Below, one piece after another: positions 33,300-45,009 of a stretch of DNA of 64,000 bases. Every line of letters starts with the position of its first letter. Positions within the stretch are counted from its first letter, which is position 1. The DNA is taken from assembly GCA_947623455.1 (NCBI GenBank), contig OX392533.1, positions 31,680,229-31,744,228 of the forward strand, read 5' to 3'. The notes beneath the pieces were generated by a model, which worked only from the letters and a program-made list of their open reading frames with translations, ran no database searches and was not told the DNA's origin. The translations under genes were made by a program, and so were the position numbers. Source of the stretch: Mimachlamys varia. Its lineage: Eukaryota > Mollusca > Bivalvia > Pectinida > Pectinidae.

Positions 33300-34310
33300 T
33301 CCGTCAATCAACTGGAATACTGAAAGGCCTAGTGACATGAAATATGGCTGGTAGCTTTCTTGGAAGGAGCTGAACAATGTCTGCAAAAAAATGACTTTGA
33401 CCAACTTTCAAGGTCCCAGGGGTCAAATATGTCGAAACTTTCTAGCGACCTTTTCTGAAATACCATCAGGCGTACAGACCTTATATTTGACTGATAGCAT
33501 CACTGGATGAAGCCTAACAAAGTGTCCGAAAAGAAATGATCTTAAACTATATTCAAAGTCACAGTGGTCATATCTGTTTAAACCTTTAAACAACCTTTTC
33601 TTATTAACTAAAATACCTAGTAGCATGATATGGCTGAAAGGTTCTTTGGATGAAGCCCAACAAAGCTTGCGAAAAGAAATTATCTTGACCCATATTCAAC
33701 GTCATATGGGTCAAATCTTTTAAACATTTAAACGACCTCTTCTGATTAACCAAAAGGCCTAGAAGCATGATATATGGCTGAAAATGTCCTTGGGTGAAGC
33801 CGGACAAAGTTTCGTAAAGAAATGACCTTGACCGATATTCAAGGCTACAGTGTCAAATATGTAAAAACCTTTAAAACAACTAATTCCGATTTGCCAACAG
33901 GTCTAGAAGCATGATATATGGCCGAAATTCCTTGGATGAAGCCCGAAAAACTTTGCGAAAACATTACCTTATTAAAGGTCACGGTGGTAAAGTCGGTTAA
34001 AATGTGAAAACGACTTCTTTTGATTAACCAAAAGTCTAGAAGTATACTATTTGACTAAAAGGTTCCTTGTTTGAAGCCGGACAAAGAATTTGAAAATAAT
34101 TGACCTTGACCAATATTCAAGGCCACCGGGGTCAAATTTGTTTAAAAAAATTAACAACTTCTTCTGAAATGCCGAAAAGGCCTAGAGACTTACGCTGTTA
34201 TACGCTGTTAGCTTCCTTGGAAGAAACCGAATAAAGTTTGCGACTGAAAATGACACTATCTTACTTTCAAGGTCACATGGGTAATGTATGTTTAAATCTT
34301 AACATGTTTT
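33300..34310. repeat. Diverged tandem array of ~145-bp units
   Basis: About seven units, marked by CTAGAAGCATGATATATGGC variants near 33328, 33468, 33608, 33750, 33900, 34035 and 34180. Each also has TGACCTTGACC, ATATTCAAGGTCA and GGGTCAAATATGTTTAAA. The TGACCTTGA and TCAAGGTCA words form a 9-bp inverted repeat around a 7-base spacer. The ORFs on both strands are repeat artefacts. Confidence 0.9.
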
Positions 34311-34689
34311 TCTGAATGTCTTACAGTAATATATTAGAGGGTAACAAGTAAGAAATTTATGAAATGAACCAGGTGAGCGATGCAGGCCCATTGGACATCT
34401 TGTTCATACAGAAACCAGTAAGCACTATATGCAGTTTGGGGTTGATTTGCGAAAAGGGAATTGGGGACAGATTTTCTTTTTACATTATGCTTCAGCCGAT
34501 TAAGCTCAAACTTCATACAGTGCTACCAAAAGTGCTTTTGCTGATCCAACTCTAGCTTGGTGCAGTGCTTTCTTACAGTAAGCGTTTTCCTGGGATTGCT
34601 TTTCACGTTATAAGGTCAAAATTTCTGTTAATTATGTTATAATATGCCAAATAAACGTTTTAATTGAAAAAATATTAAGGGTGTCGCTT

Positions 34690-34945
34690 GAGGGTTACTT
34701 AAATATGTTTGCACTTTGACTCGCTTCTCATTTTGAGGATTGATGCCTACTTGGATGTGACCAAGATTTGCATGGCGGGTGTCGTCGATGAAGCAGAAGA
34801 CGCTTACTCTTCCGGAACACCTGGTCTTATTCCCCTGTGCTTTTACGAGAGTCTCCATGTAAATATTTCCTTTGTTCCTTTTTTTAATCGATTTTGAGTT
34901 CGAATTATGGTTTTGTTGACGCTTTGGTATTCTCTGATTTTTTGT
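34690..34945 (+). mobile_element. Retroelement 3' tail fragment (same family as 2370-3545)
   Basis: Contains CATTTTGAGGATTGATGCCT, GGATGTGACCAAGATTTGCA, TGGCGGGTGTCGTCGATGAA and TTTTAATCGATTTTGAGTTC in the same order as other copies. No reverse-transcriptase coding remains. Confidence 0.75.
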
Positions 34946-35520
34946 GTGGACCTTTAAGGTGAAGATTAATAACAGGCGAGCCTCATGAAATGTCCATAAT
35001 TCAATCTTGATTCAGGTATTCTGTAGCATACACAACACTTTCCTTCCAATCCGAGATAATTTCATCTTGTAATTTAATCCAAGATTAATCTACAATCCAG
35101 GCAAGCTTAATATTGATTGATCAAAGTATACGTTCTTCCTGATCAAAGTCTGATTATTTAAGCTGAGTATGCTTTTTGTAATGCGTGAAATACATGGCAA
35201 CATTTGATATAAAGCTGATTATACTTAACACCTTCTGATATTGAAATATTGACCCCAGTAGGATCTTAGCGTCAACAATCTTTATTTTTATTTCATTTAA
35301 CAGTTGGACTGAATCACGGTAACAGGCAATGTTACTTTGGGTATATTGTAACCTGATAAAACATCAATGTTGCACAAAAGATTATTTTTCAACACGTTGT
35401 TGTTTGACCTATTTACTAGCGCAGTGATTTTGCAACAATATAGCATAGTAGAATAACCAACTCGATAAACCTAGTTAAATGGCTACCTGGCAACATCGTT
35501 TTGGTTGTTTTAAGTCTCAA
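34946..35520. other. Noncoding stretch
   Basis: Nothing recognised. Confidence 0.5.
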
Positions 35521-35527
35521 AATCAAG

Positions 35528-35605
35528 AATGCAGAAGGCGCTGACTCTTCCGGAACACCTGGTCTTATCATCTTGTACTTTTACAAGTGCCTCCATGGAC
35601 ATTTT
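35528..35605 (+). mobile_element. Short retroelement tail fragment
   Basis: GCAGAAGGCGCTGACTCTTC, then CGGAACACCTGGTCTTAT and CTTTTACAAGTGCCTCCATG, matching the tail module of the family. Confidence 0.65.
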
Positions 35606-35624
35606 TTTTTATTTTCGTTTAGTT

Positions 35625-35717
35625 TATGAGATCATAAATCCAATAGAGCACGAGAAAAACGCGACATCGCGTTTACTTTAAATTTACCAACTGTTCCATC
35701 GCATTTATGATCTCATA
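35625..35717. repeat. 93-bp element with 15-bp inverted ends
   Basis: TATGAGATCATAAAT at 35625-35639 is a perfect complement of ATTTATGATCTCATA at 35703-35717. The interior has a further AAACGCGACATCGCGTTT palindrome. Likely a tiny MITE or hairpin. Confidence 0.75.
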
Positions 35718-35999
35718 TCAAAATCAAGGGTTAATACTTATATTTACAATATGTTTCTGTAAATGCTTTTTAACTTTTCTGTTCAATATTGCCCCATCTG
35801 CGGACATTGATTTCATTTCAAAACTTACAAACGTGAAAACGGTTCAATAAATGTAACAGAATGAAGTTTGCATAAGCCGTGATTAACTCCGCCCATGTCC
35901 ATTGTTGCTGCCATCATACAATTGCGACTCGAGCTGGAAAACTTGCTTAGCTCCGCCCACATGTATTGTTGTCGACGTCATAGAATTTCGGTACGTCCT

Positions 36000-36110
36000 C
36001 AAGTATAGTTATAATTCCCCCGCAACGAAGTAAGTTGAGGGTGTATACTGGAATCAGGTTGTCCGTCCGTCCGTCCGTCTGTAGACACATGTTAGGGAAC
36101 ATGTGTAAAT
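36000..36110. repeat. (GTCC)n microsatellite with repeat head
   Basis: CCCCCGCAACGAAGTAAGTT followed by GGTTGTCCGTCCGTCCGTCC and GTCTGTAGACA is a common opening of invertebrate dispersed repeats. Just upstream, at about 35883-35990, two related AACTCCGCCCAtG... blocks lie in tandem. Confidence 0.6.
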
Positions 36111-37330
36111 ATGCATGCAGCTGTTAAAATTTCAAAATTTGAATTGCCATGATAACAGGTCACTATTAACTAGTTTTTTTTTTGTCAGCACAAATCCTCC
36201 TTTACTTGCAGACCGATTTTCACAAATTGCAACATTGTGGTTTCCATGGCTACTGTTTACGATTTCATTTTTGTTTGCCATACTCTTTTTGTCATGAACA
36301 ACACATGTTCCAGCCGTTCTGATTTTCAGAAGTACGGGCATGTACAGGGTATCTAAATTAGCCTCTAAATAGCAGTTCCAGTTGTCCATTCACCCATGCG
36401 GATTGTGGGGGTATTAGTCAGCCATCCTGGCGACAGTTCTAGTTGGAAAATTACTCTATATTGTAGTTGGCAGACTAATTGCTATCGAGTGGGTGTCGGT
36501 GTAGACTGTAAATATTCACAACGAACGTCTCCCTTGTTAGTTTTTATAGTCACTGTGGTTTTACCATGTACATGTATACATAAATTGTTAACACCAAAAA
36601 TAGTGATTCGAAGTTTGACCTCTGTGACCTTGAAAGCTTTATTATTAAAGTAAACAAAGTATCTAGTCCTTCCTTACAAAATTCGACTCTTGCGACTTCA
36701 AATACGGGTCAGGATTATTCATTTTACTAAAGTACATGTATGTCGCCTTTATCGAAGTATGCTGCTTATAAAATTCTTTCATGTAATGCATGTATTTCGG
36801 TATTGAAAAATGGGTCAACGACGTTTAACGCAATGCGGCATTTGATAAACATGGTAGCCCTTTATATACCTGTTTACTGACATCCGTACGAAAATGTTGA
36901 ATATCATCATTCTATACCGTGTGTTTATCAGTGTCTTTTGGGGCCTTGTTAGTATTGTATTTCATACCAAACCATAAGTCAGTTTCTCCAGTAATGCAAG
37001 AAAATCTTGAACAGAAAATACCAAAAAAAAAATGTCCCATGACACTCAATTTTTGTGTCGTTGAAAATTGCCTCCTGTCACGTATGTGATATTTAGAGAT
37101 AGGCACACACAGAGACATGTCGAGCACTCCCTGCTGTGAACGAGGAAGACTTTGTGTCGGTTCAGGTTGAAGTCACGGCCATCTCTCACAGCATTGTTCA
37201 ACATCCGCTTAGATACTAACTACATCAAATCTCTGATAAATTGTGTCAATCTGACCAGGAAGCTTATTGTTAGATAGCTGATTTCCTACTCAGTTTTTTT
37301 ATTGCCATGATTACCGGGGGTATGCAATAT
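36111..37330. other. Noncoding stretch
   Basis: Several overlapping ORFs of 60-85 codons occur on both strands with no recognisable content; none is reported as a gene. Confidence 0.5.
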
Positions 37331-37332
37331 CT

Positions 37333-37485
37333 ACAACACTTGGCTTATATTATTTCCTTTTAATAAATGTTTTATATGATGTCAAATAAGTTTAGAACCA
37401 CACTGAACAACACTTGGCTTATAAATATTTTTCTTTTAATAAAAGTTGTATTTGATGTCAAATAAGTTTAGAACCACACTTGCTC
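37333..37485. repeat. Tandem duplication of a ~73-bp unit
   Basis: CAACACTTGGCTTATA... to GTCAAATAAGTTTAGAACCA occurs twice in succession with a few differences. Confidence 0.85.
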
Positions 37486-37746
37486 ATCTACTTAAGAGAC
37501 TTTGAGGGTCACTGGTATCCATCAATTATAATTACTACTAATGTAAGGACAATGATACAATTTACTCCAAGCTGATATGTTGGACATTTAAACAAAGTCA
37601 GGTTTAAAGTAATTCAGGTGCAGTAGAGTGGTAAGTATCATCATCAACACCATATATTCCACTAACATTGACCTTTCTAGAATTCTACTAGTAAAAACAG
37701 AAAGTGGTACCTTAGAGGTATTGGTACATTGTGTATAGTTCCATAG

Positions 37747-38345
37747 ATGTTAGATAATAGTGACAGATCAACAGGGGAAAAAACACAAGAGAAGAAACAT
37801 ATTGCTAGGGCAATGAAAACATGTGCATATCCGGAATGGACCCTAGAACTGATACCAAAACAATGTCAAAAAGGGGAAACAAAAATAGATCAATTAATGA
37901 TCAGAACAAAACCAAAGGTCAAATGGTCATCCCAAATTGCCTTCCTGTCTCTCCTGAATACCTGTACAACGTGTCGCAGTTTTTGCATCATGATATTATT
38001 CACACTTTTGTTAGGTGTATTATCCTTTTGGTGTGCAAGCACGGCTATTTTATGCTACGACCCTGCGGATGGTTTCGAATATAGCTTTGATATAGGAGTT
38101 AACCTTGTTGAACACATTGTTGAAAAGATTCACCTGATCAGCAATGAAGTAGTCGGAGTCCCAGAGAAATATATCGGCAATCAATGACCATGTTACAGTG
38201 ATTGACTGGGGGGAAATCTCCAAATTATTGGGCAGAGAGAGCAATCTGCTGAATTGGCAGATGAAAGAAGCCACGAGGATATAAATACACGCCACATAGG
38301 GTCAATTCTAAATCGAGATGAGGTTCATAGCCTCTCGCATCTCTA
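37747..38345 (+). pseudogene. Decayed retroelement C-terminal region (Penelope-like type)
   Basis: The open frame 37747-38187 (146 codons) and neighbouring frames together resemble the segment after the reverse transcriptase in invertebrate GIY-YIG-bearing retroelements. The pieces are ARAMKTCAYPEWTLE at about 37807-37851, GQMVIPNCLPVSPEYLYNVS in the next frame, and further on SAINDHVTVIDWGEI, LLGRESNLL, then LNRDEVHSLSHLYG. At least three frame changes are needed. The matches are from memory of the family pattern, so the class is an inference; the frame-broken nature is plain from the sequence. Confidence 0.55.
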
Positions 38346-38459
38346 TGGCCAAGTTTAAAAAAAAAAACATTCAGCCAAATCGAGTAATTTCGATCAAGTT
38401 ATTATACTATCATCAACACTGGTTTTCTTGAAAACTCGTATAAAATTAATTTAGACAAT

Positions 38460-39065
38460 ACCGAAGCGTCAACAAAATCATAATCCGAACTCAAAATCGA
38501 TTAAACCAGGGGCAAAATATGAACAAAGGAAATATTTATATCTATGCCCTTGTAAAAGTACAGGAGAATAAAACCAGGCGGAAAAGTAAGCGTCTTCTGC
38601 GGCATCGACGACATCCGCCATGTAATTTTTTGTAACAGCCAAGGTAACATCAAGTTCTCAAAATGAGAACCGAGTATCGTTGTCAATCACAACAAGAAAA
38701 CACACTAATGAGCATACTCATAAACGTCCATCTTCATATCACACAAGGATACAGAAAATTTAACTATATATGAAAATCTTTCCTCCAAATTCAACAAAAA
38801 TATTGTCGACAAGGAAATCAATCATTCGTTCTGTACTATAACTTCTGCAGTATATTTTATCTCAGCTGTTGCAGTTTTTCTTTTTGTGGAAAAGAACGTT
38901 CTCACAACGAAAGATCTGAGACGTTCACCCAGTTTTGTATGAGGTATGGCAGTGTATAGAGTGGAAAAATCAAATACATTTTTCAGTAGGATGTGTTCAA
39001 GATTGATCAAAAGATCAAAACGTTGAATGGTGAACCATTTTCGTTACAATGCGATGATGATATTG
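38460..39065 (-). pseudogene. Internally deleted reverse-transcriptase retroelement, copy 2
   Basis: On the - strand, LEHILLKNVFDFSTLYTAIP then HTKLGERLRSFVVRTFF (39010-38880) gives the reverse-transcriptase start, as in the 2370 copy. It then passes almost directly into the 3' tail (38790-38460), including the complement of GTCGTCGATG near 38605. The middle of the gene, with the catalytic YxDD box, is missing. Confidence 0.75.
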
Positions 39066-40210
39066 GCCATGGTACAGTATTCATAACTTTAGGGAAAATT
39101 TAAAACCCATTAAAAATAAAAAAATAAAGCAACCAAAAACTATATTTTCATGATAATAAAGGAACAGCAGGTCTAGGGACCACTGTTTAATAAATATTAG
39201 CCCTCTTTGATAATGTTAAGATGTGTGGTGTGTGTAGTGTTTTGTCCACATGTCCTTAGAAAGCTTTAAATGTGTTTACCGTACCAGGTAAAGTCAAGTA
39301 TGTGGACTACAAAAAAAATAATTATCAACCCTCCCCAAAAGTGAGTATCATATTTCGGTTGTACATTCTTGGGACATAAGATTAAACAGAAGTATATAAA
39401 GTTATTTGGGTTTCCTACGAATATCTTCCTGGTTCATTTTGTAAACAGTACATTGTCTGACAACTGATATAAACACGTGCCCTTGCCCCGTGGTTTACTG
39501 AAGCATGAACGCTGGTTGCTACACCTGTGATGTATTTTTTTGTGTATGTAGGTATCATTTGTCAGAATCTGAATGTTGGAATTTTGTGAATATTTTTTTT
39601 TGTGAAAATCATCAAACCATTAGGTACAACAGCAAGTTGTAAAATCACTTCACCGACACATGTTCTTGTGTAGGTAATCATGATGCGTATCAATGTTATG
39701 TCGTAATTGTATAACTACGTCTGAGTCTGATAAGTGGAAACTGTGTGGGTCACATATTTTGGGTATTTCCTGCCAATAATTTCAATTTAATTTTTCTCGA
39801 GTTAATAGTACGAATAGATTATTTTTTTTCGTTAGCCATTAGGAGCATAATCAGATTACATTCATATTCATCAACACAAAACACTTTCTCTTAAGATATT
39901 TAAAATATAAGAAGAACTGTCAACCATAATATAACTTAGATAAAACACATTCTACATGAACTTATAATCCAAGTGAAGTTTTACTAAAAACCTACCTGTA
40001 AGTAAGATGGAGTATTTCGGTCAAGTTATTTCGTTTAAATGACAGTTGCTCCTTTCAAAGTGGTTGAAATACGAATATACTGATAAGTCAGGTGAGATTT
40101 TCTCACAATATAGCTGTTATTTGTAGAAAATGAACGGGTTGTAGATGATGAAGAAGTCAAAGTATCTTTTATATTTAACATCCTCTTGTCAGGAGTATTT
40201 GTTTTCTCTT
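39066..40210. other. Noncoding stretch
   Basis: AT-rich, no identifiable feature. Confidence 0.5.
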
Positions 40211-40214
40211 AAAA

Positions 40215-40375
40215 CGATTGAGTTTTTGACCCTTTAGACTGTTATAAATCATACTATACTAAAGGAACGCGTTCGCTTACTTGTTTTGAAATCCTTTTTT
40301 TAAAGAAAGGCGATGGACGACATTACGAGTTATTTTGAAGCATATTCTGTGAAAAACATAGGGCGATATTGACAG
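40215..40375 (+). mobile_element. Reverse-transcriptase fragment, copy 3
   Basis: GACCCTTTAGACTGTTATAA through ACTAAAGGAACGCGTTCGCT to AAAGAAAGGCGATGGACGAC corresponds, with frameshifts, to the FSTLYT..HTKLKERxRSL..FFKKGDGRRYE block of the family. It is too short and broken to code. Confidence 0.55.
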
Positions 40376-40639
40376 AACGATTGAGCGATAAATGACCTTT
40401 TTCCGTGTTCAAGGCTGCTTTTATTTGTTTTCCTCATATTTGTTAACTTGAACAATTCTACAGGCTTTTAATCTTACTTGAATTCCCTTGTCTATGTGCA
40501 GGCATATATAAAGATAGCTAGTCACGTGTATTAGTATCCATTTGTAAAAACAAACATATGCTGTACTTTTAATTGAGTTGGTATACATTTGCCTACACCC
40601 GTGATGAAATAAGTAATAGCCTTGCTGCAGTGGGAAACC

Positions 40640-41190
40640 CTTCAGGATAAGAGAATACAGAAGTGTCAACAACACTATCGCCCTAGCTCAAGATCGATAA
40701 AACTAGGGACATAGTATGAACAAAGGATATATCAACGGGGAGACCCTTAAAAATTACAAGTTTATAATAACAGGTGTTTCGGAAGAGAAAGCGACGACAA
40801 CCGCCATGTAAATCTTGGTCACATCCAAGTGAACGTCAAGTCACGTGAGAACTGAGACATCATTATCAATCACAGGTTTGTTCACTAATGGGCATATAAA
40901 AATTACATTTATATCACACGTGGATACAAAATCTTTCTAAATGATACTAAGATGGCGACCATAAACTTGATCATAATATACATCAACCTGAACCTCTCGA
41001 ATTCCTTTGCCGTAAGTTGTGTTTGTTAGCAGCCGGCAACTATTACAAAAATCTCGATATTTAGAGCATGCACCAGAATAACGAATCAACTGCGACATGT
41101 AAACCCAATAGGTTGGAGAAACAGGGGTGCCAATATCAAGGAAAGGAAAGTTGACGATCAGAAAATCGAAATCGTTACAAGTACAATTGT
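40640..41190 (-). pseudogene. Retroelement 3' half, copy 4
   Basis: Reading on the - strand from 41190 gives IVNFPF, then YWVYMSQLIRYSGACSKYRD and RLLTN, a typical end of this reverse transcriptase. The 3' tail follows down to about 40650, with the complement of TTTTATCGATCTTGAG near 40695. Confidence 0.75.
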
Positions 41191-42225
41191 ACGTTTATCG
41201 TATAACGTATTAGTAAGCTTTACATGTTGGCCATAGTGTAAGTAAAGATCGCGGTAAGCAACTGAAGTAGGAGGCTATGTATCGAATTCCATAGAAGGTA
41301 TGTTGAGTCCTATATTTCAAGTTCAAAAGGGTATATAAGATCGATGTGGTAATTTAGAATCTGATTAGCGTAGTTACATGTAGACAATATATTCACCGGT
41401 GTATACGCCTTAGAATATCATAGGACTGATAATATTATGACCAACACAGTGAAACGAAACCGAAAAAAACTTACAACAATAAATTACAACAAGAAGAGTG
41501 CAAACCCGTAAACTGTATTAAATCTACAATAATATGGTACTGAAATAGCCAAGTAAAAATCCATTGATTTTAAAACCTTATTGTATATAAAAGACGTTTG
41601 TCGGGTCTCACAGTTTATTACTAGTACGTGCTTACTGTACATCTACATAATTGAGGCAAGTAAAACAAAAATCCTGTTCATATTTAGCAGGAAAATACAG
41701 CTTACTGAGAAATAATGAGAAAAAAGAATAATGATAAAAATAATTGATATGGATATGATTACGAGGAAGTCAAAAGTGTAGAAGCCCAAGACATATGAAG
41801 TCGGGTGAATCTCATATCTAGTGTGTATAACCGTAGACTGAACAACACTTTGTATCTCCCTGTTCAAAGTACACCAGCAAATAAAGGAGACAGTGTCTGA
41901 ACTGTCGTTGGGGCATTTCTATGGTAAACGTATACGGTTTCAAATTAATGCTTTTTAGATTTGTATTGGCCAAAAGCGAATGGTGACACTAAAATTATAT
42001 ACATTGTACAAGAACATGTATACTAAAGCAAAGAGGAAACATAAAATAAATATATGTCATTAAACAGATCATAGTACAAGCAGGGGAATCACCGATCACC
42101 TTGTCACATAAGATGGGTGATATAGGACGGAATTAACGCATGGGAGGATTTTAAAGCGTTTCGAGCGATTTCGTTTTCGATTACAACGTAAAGTGTAGTT
42201 GTATATCATACATTTGTATATATAT
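41191..42225. other. Noncoding stretch
   Basis: AT-rich; a 74-codon ORF on the - strand (41643-41867) is hydrophobic by composition and not supported as a gene. Confidence 0.5.
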
Positions 42226-42228
42226 GTT

Positions 42229-42522
42229 TGGTTTGGTTTATTTTATTTAACATCCTATTAACAGTCAGTGTCATTTAAGGACGTGCTAATTTTTTGCTCA
42301 GTCTGATTAAAATCATATGTAGATCTCCGGGCCGTTCCGCAAACTTCTCTCTGCTTGTAAAACGGAGTGATACAATGACGTCATGTCGACACCTCAATCA
42401 CATCACATCAAGGATCTGTATTTTAATAAGATTGATTTTTGCCCCACATCGGTTTCGAACTCGAACCCAGAGGTGAAGGGCTAGTGGTAAAATGTCGGGA
42501 CAACTTAACCACTCGGCTATCG
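42229..42522 (-). repeat. Full-length tRNA-derived SINE
   Basis: On the - strand it starts CGATAGCCGAGTGGTTAAG (box A) and has CTCTGGGTTCGAGTTCGAAA (box B). It ends with CACGTCCTTAAATGACACTG, then CTGTTAATAGGATGTTAAAT and AAAATAAACCAAACC. The tail is shared with the fragment at 7192-7302 and with 44935-44965. The tRNA-like part may derive from a Leu/Ser-type tRNA. Confidence 0.8.
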
Positions 42523-42884
42523 TTCATTTATATATTACTTTTGGTCAAGACACGTTTTAGCATCAAACGTTTTCTCACGTTTCAGGTAAATACGGCAGCG
42601 TAATAGAAAAGTTGATAAATGTGTTTTATGATAAAAATAGAAAAGAGTAGCTGTCACCGCCATGATATCAGATATTTTATTATACAGGGACAGGTTCGGT
42701 GAGCAGAATGTTTAATTGTCCCAAAGGCAGGTATGATTACATACATCAATTTCTCTTACTCTGGACAGGGCTATCCGCACTTTTACCGGTGTGAGATTTT
42801 TCTTGTCTCACTCTAGGTTGAGACAAGCCCACACCAATTTTACGACGTCGTAGCAACAATACGACGATGTCACAGGAACAATAC

Positions 42885-43150
42885 AATGACGTCATGTCGA
42901 CACCTCAATCACATCACATCAACATTGTCTTGAATCGATGTAACGTCAATATTAGATAATACAGTCATGAGGGTAGCAGGGCAAGAGAAAAATAATCATT
43001 CACCTCCTTGGTAGTGAGACAGGAGATCTCAAACCTCGGGGTAAGATTCTTAAGTTGCCAAACACTCGGCAAGCCTCGTGTTTGGCAACTTAAGAATCTT
43101 GCTCCTCGGGTTGATATTCCCCTGTCTCACCCCCAAGGGGTGAAAGATTC
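42885..43150 (+). repeat. Foldback repeat, copy 1, with ~52-bp hairpin arms
   Basis: Position 43014-43130 folds on itself: GTGAGACAGGAGATCTCAAA through AAGATTCTTAAGTTGCCAAA and CAC pairs with its complement ending GTCTCAC at 43130, with a loop of about 12 bases. The left flank (ACGTCAATATTAGATAATAC, GAGGGTAGCAGGGCAAGAGA) is part of the same repeat. A second copy lies inverted at 44390-44600. Confidence 0.85.
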
Positions 43151-43516
43151 TTTTCATATCACCTGCGGGGCACTTTGAGAACATACTCATTAAATCACAC
43201 TAGCGCTGTTGATAAAAGGGCTACCCAGATGGAAAATCAGAAATGAGATAAAGACTATGAAACCAGGTTCTAATTGTAATAGGATAACATAACAAAACTT
43301 ATTCAAACATCCGCAGCTATAATCGCAGTGCTAAAATACAAGAAGAAGACGCAACGAAGTCAAAATACTAAATCCACTTCGTTTATTGCACTTAATGAAA
43401 GATCTACTTAAAACAGCAACATTATCAATAATATAAATGTTTCATTATATCTATATATATACGTTAACAGACAAGTTGGATCACCCATATATTAATATTT
43501 AAGCGTGAGAGAGAAA

Positions 43517-43790
43517 GTATGATAACACGTGTCTAACATCTCATGGTAGGCAAGTATGATTGCACATGTCTAACCTTTAATGGTAGAGACAAGTATGATT
43601 ACACGTGTCTAACCTCTAATGGCAGAAACAAGTATGATTACACGTGTCTATCCTCTAATGGTAAAGACAAGTAAGATTACACGTGTCTAACCTCTAATGG
43701 TAGAGACAAGTAAGATTACACGTGTCTAACCTCTAATGGTAGAGACAAGTAAGATTACACGTGTCTAACCTCTAATGGCAGAAACAAATC
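43517..43790. repeat. 39-bp minisatellite with a CACGTG core
   Basis: Seven units of GTATGATTACACGTGTCTAA + CCTCTAATGGTAGAGACAA. Most units keep the palindromic ACACGTGT, an E-box-like hexamer CACGTG. Embedded in otherwise featureless DNA. Confidence 0.93.
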
Positions 43791-44389
43791 CCACTCAATA
43801 CTCGATATTTTTAGCTTTAACTTGACTTAATGTACTTGCCTCAAACCCTTAGAACATAAATGCTGATAGAAGGTTTATTGATAGGTGATGTTACATTTAG
43901 TAATGTAAATACGCAACAGATTGACCTACTTGGAAGATACGCTTATCATCTCAGCATGTAAGAAAATACGCTTCCTCTTATGGCGATACAAAACAGCACG
44001 ATAAGCAACCCTAGGGTGGCCTACTGGTGTCTTGATACAGGAGCGGATTGCTCCGAGAATTTGACAGCATTATTTTGTCTACATTGTTGGAATTACTTCC
44101 TTGCCGTACAAATAATTTCAAGTAATTCGTAACCTATAAGTATACATTTTTTCTCTGCACTTCTCTTGTTCAACCCTGATACCTCCTTAACTATAGGAAA
44201 GCAAGCTCTGTTTACTCAGAGAAAATGACACAACAAAGTATTGGCGAAAAATGGCTCATCTCTTCGATGGCCGAGTATACATTTATAAGGATCCAGTGTT
44301 ATTTGAAAAACTATCGTCAATATTACTTTTGTGATCCGTATGTTGTCAATCTTTATATATAAACATCTTAACATATTTCACTCAAATGG
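43791..44389. other. Noncoding stretch
   Basis: Nothing recognised. Confidence 0.5.
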
Positions 44390-44600
44390 GGTAAAACAGG
44401 GGAAGGGGGATCTCAAGCCGAAGGTCAAGGTTCTTATGTTGACAAACAATAGTCACGCCGGGTGTTTGGCAGATTCACAATCTTACCCTATGTGAGAGAA
44501 TGATTATTTTCTCGTATCCTGGTTACCCTCTAACATATATGATATTGACATTACATCATTGAATGATCATGTTGATGTAAAGTGACTGAATAGTCCGACG
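44390..44600 (-). repeat. Foldback repeat, copy 2 (inverted)
   Basis: On the - strand it repeats the order of the 42885 copy: a TGATGTAATGTCAATAT-like start, GAGGGTAACCAGGATACGAG, ATAATCATTC, GGTAAGATTGTGAATCTGCC and a closing CCCCTGTTTTACCCC. Confidence 0.75.
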
Positions 44601-44749
44601 TGGATCATTAAGTTTATTCATAGTATTGTTTCTATGACGTTATAAATTGTTGCGTGAGTGTAGCTTGTCTCAACTCCAGGGTGAGACAAAAATATAGGTT
44701 CATATTTGGTTTCATAAATTTTAATCTTATATGACCTTTATTATTTTTG

Positions 44750-44905
44750 CAATATATTAATTTCTTTTGTTGGCCAGGGTGATTGAGAGGGTTCTTTTTG
44801 GTAGGAAACAGGAGTAACCATAGAAAACTCACGTGACCTGACAGGTTATTTTGGAATCGAACCCCGACCGCCTTGGCAAGTGGCCTATCCAACGAATGGG
44901 TCCCA
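44750..44905 (-). repeat. tRNA-derived SINE
   Basis: On the - strand, GTTGGATAGGCCACTTGCCA is followed by GGCGGTCGGGGTTCGATTCC (box B) and a body with GTTACTCCTGTTTCCTACCA. It resembles the copy at 19014. The tail of another SINE type (CATTTAAGGATGGCC) lies near 44943. Confidence 0.6.
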
Positions 44906-45009
44906 AGAGATGGGTCATAAAAGTATCATTATATTCTTAAAACATTTAAGGATGGCCTGACTGTGTATGCAATGTGTTGAGTACGCGTATATTGTTATGG
45001 CTGCAGTGT

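Noticed and set aside
36115..36653. Overlapping ORFs of 60-85 codons on both strands
   Set aside because: No motif, no poly(A) or splice signals, and mutual overlap; consistent with chance.
41643..41867. Small membrane protein on the - strand
   Set aside because: Hydrophobic only because of AT-rich composition; no conserved context or signals.
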